A stretch of 64,000 nucleotides of DNA from Funneliformis mosseae (Eukaryota; Glomeromycota; Glomeromycetes; Glomerales; Glomeraceae), in the NCBI GenBank assembly GCA_910592005.1, contig CAJVPP010000005.1:16838-80837 (forward strand), read 5' to 3'. Positions 63,647 through 64,000 of the stretch are shown one piece after another (the first letter of the stretch is position 1; each line of letters opens with the position of its first letter). The position numbers were made by a program, and so were the translations under genes. A model generated the notes under the pieces. The model did no database searches, was not told the DNA's origin, and saw only the letters and a list, made by a program, of their open reading frames with translations.

Positions 63647-64000
63647 CAGTGGTGAGCAAAAGAAACGCAACCACTATTGGTTACCTTTAAAAGCTTATAA
63701 CAGGTTAACTATGGGGGCTAAAATCATAATTTTATATTTATTTTAAAGCCCAAATCTTGAAGAATAACCTGATATAAATTTAATATCCAGTTAATGATGC
63801 CAAATTTGTGTAATTTCATGATTTACATCAGAATTTCTTACTTAATAGACTTTGAGCATAGAAAATTTTTTTTGGTAGGCTCGCTACTATAAAACTGACA
63901 CTGGATTCGGATTCTCCGCAGTGCGACGATTCCAACAAGCTAAATTTCGTCTCAATCGGGCCTGTAGATCACGAGAAAATTGCCGATCAAAGATCGCCCG
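63645..64000. mobile_element. Left end of a Tc1/mariner-like element, cut by window end
   Basis: Starts TA at 63,645-63,646 and then CAGTGGTGAGCAAAAGAAAC, a CAGTG-type terminus as in Tc1 elements. The following ~240 bp are non-coding. From about 63,880 the base composition rises sharply toward balanced GC, unlike the decayed DNA around it, suggesting a younger insertion. The transposase, if present, is beyond the window. Confidence 0.55.

Overview
This is nuclear DNA of a filamentous, early-diverging fungus. The best fit is an arbuscular mycorrhizal fungus of the Glomeromycotina (Rhizophagus-like). The reasons are extreme AT content, small intron-dense genes set in gene islands, long deserts of decayed DNA transposons of types I associate with Rhizophagus, and an ethylene-receptor-type hybrid histidine kinase of a kind known from early-diverging fungi. 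The species call is inference; no marker gene such as rDNA is present.

Layout. 1-1.65 kb: C-terminal part of a haspin-like kinase (+) converging on a small DUF4112 membrane protein (-). 1.7-4.4 kb: AT desert. 4.6-7.4 kb: cap-specific mRNA 2'-O-methyltransferase (CMTR1 type, +). 8.2-9.56 kb: acidic hypothetical protein with a PIP-degron-like C-terminal motif (-). 9.6-25.1 kb: transposon graveyard with a pogo/Tigger remnant, an unknown coiled-coil remnant, a 2.64 kb TIR-bounded DDE element, a Plavaka remnant, a foldback element and a MITE. 25.36-30.11 kb: VPS11 (-). 30.8-32.6 kb: protein disulfide isomerase with HDEL (+). 33.5-35.6 kb: AlkB-like 2OG-Fe(II) dioxygenase (+). 36.2-40.9 kb: ethylene-receptor-like hybrid histidine kinase (-). 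41.7-51.2 kb: AT desert with a hAT remnant (-). 51.3-52.75 kb: mRNA cap guanine-N7 methyltransferase (+). 52.9-54.4 kb: short-chain dehydrogenase (+). 54.5 kb to the end: more mobile DNA, with a DUF6589 element bracketed by 25-bp inverted repeats, another DDE-like remnant, and the end of a Tc1-like element cut by the window edge.

Gene models were joined by hand from splice sites. For DUF4112, CMTR1, PDI, the dioxygenase, ABD1 and the SDR, the exon lengths add up to an intact reading frame. Two introns look like minor (U12-type) spliceosome introns: an AT-AC intron in VPS11 starting ATATCCTTT, and a GT-AG intron in CMTR1 starting GTATCCTTT. They and the ethylene-receptor kinase are the most interesting observations here. 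The window also holds two successive enzymes of mRNA cap maturation (cap-0 N7 and cap-1 2'-O methylation). I found no CRISPR, operon or bacterial feature and no confident tRNA or rRNA gene.
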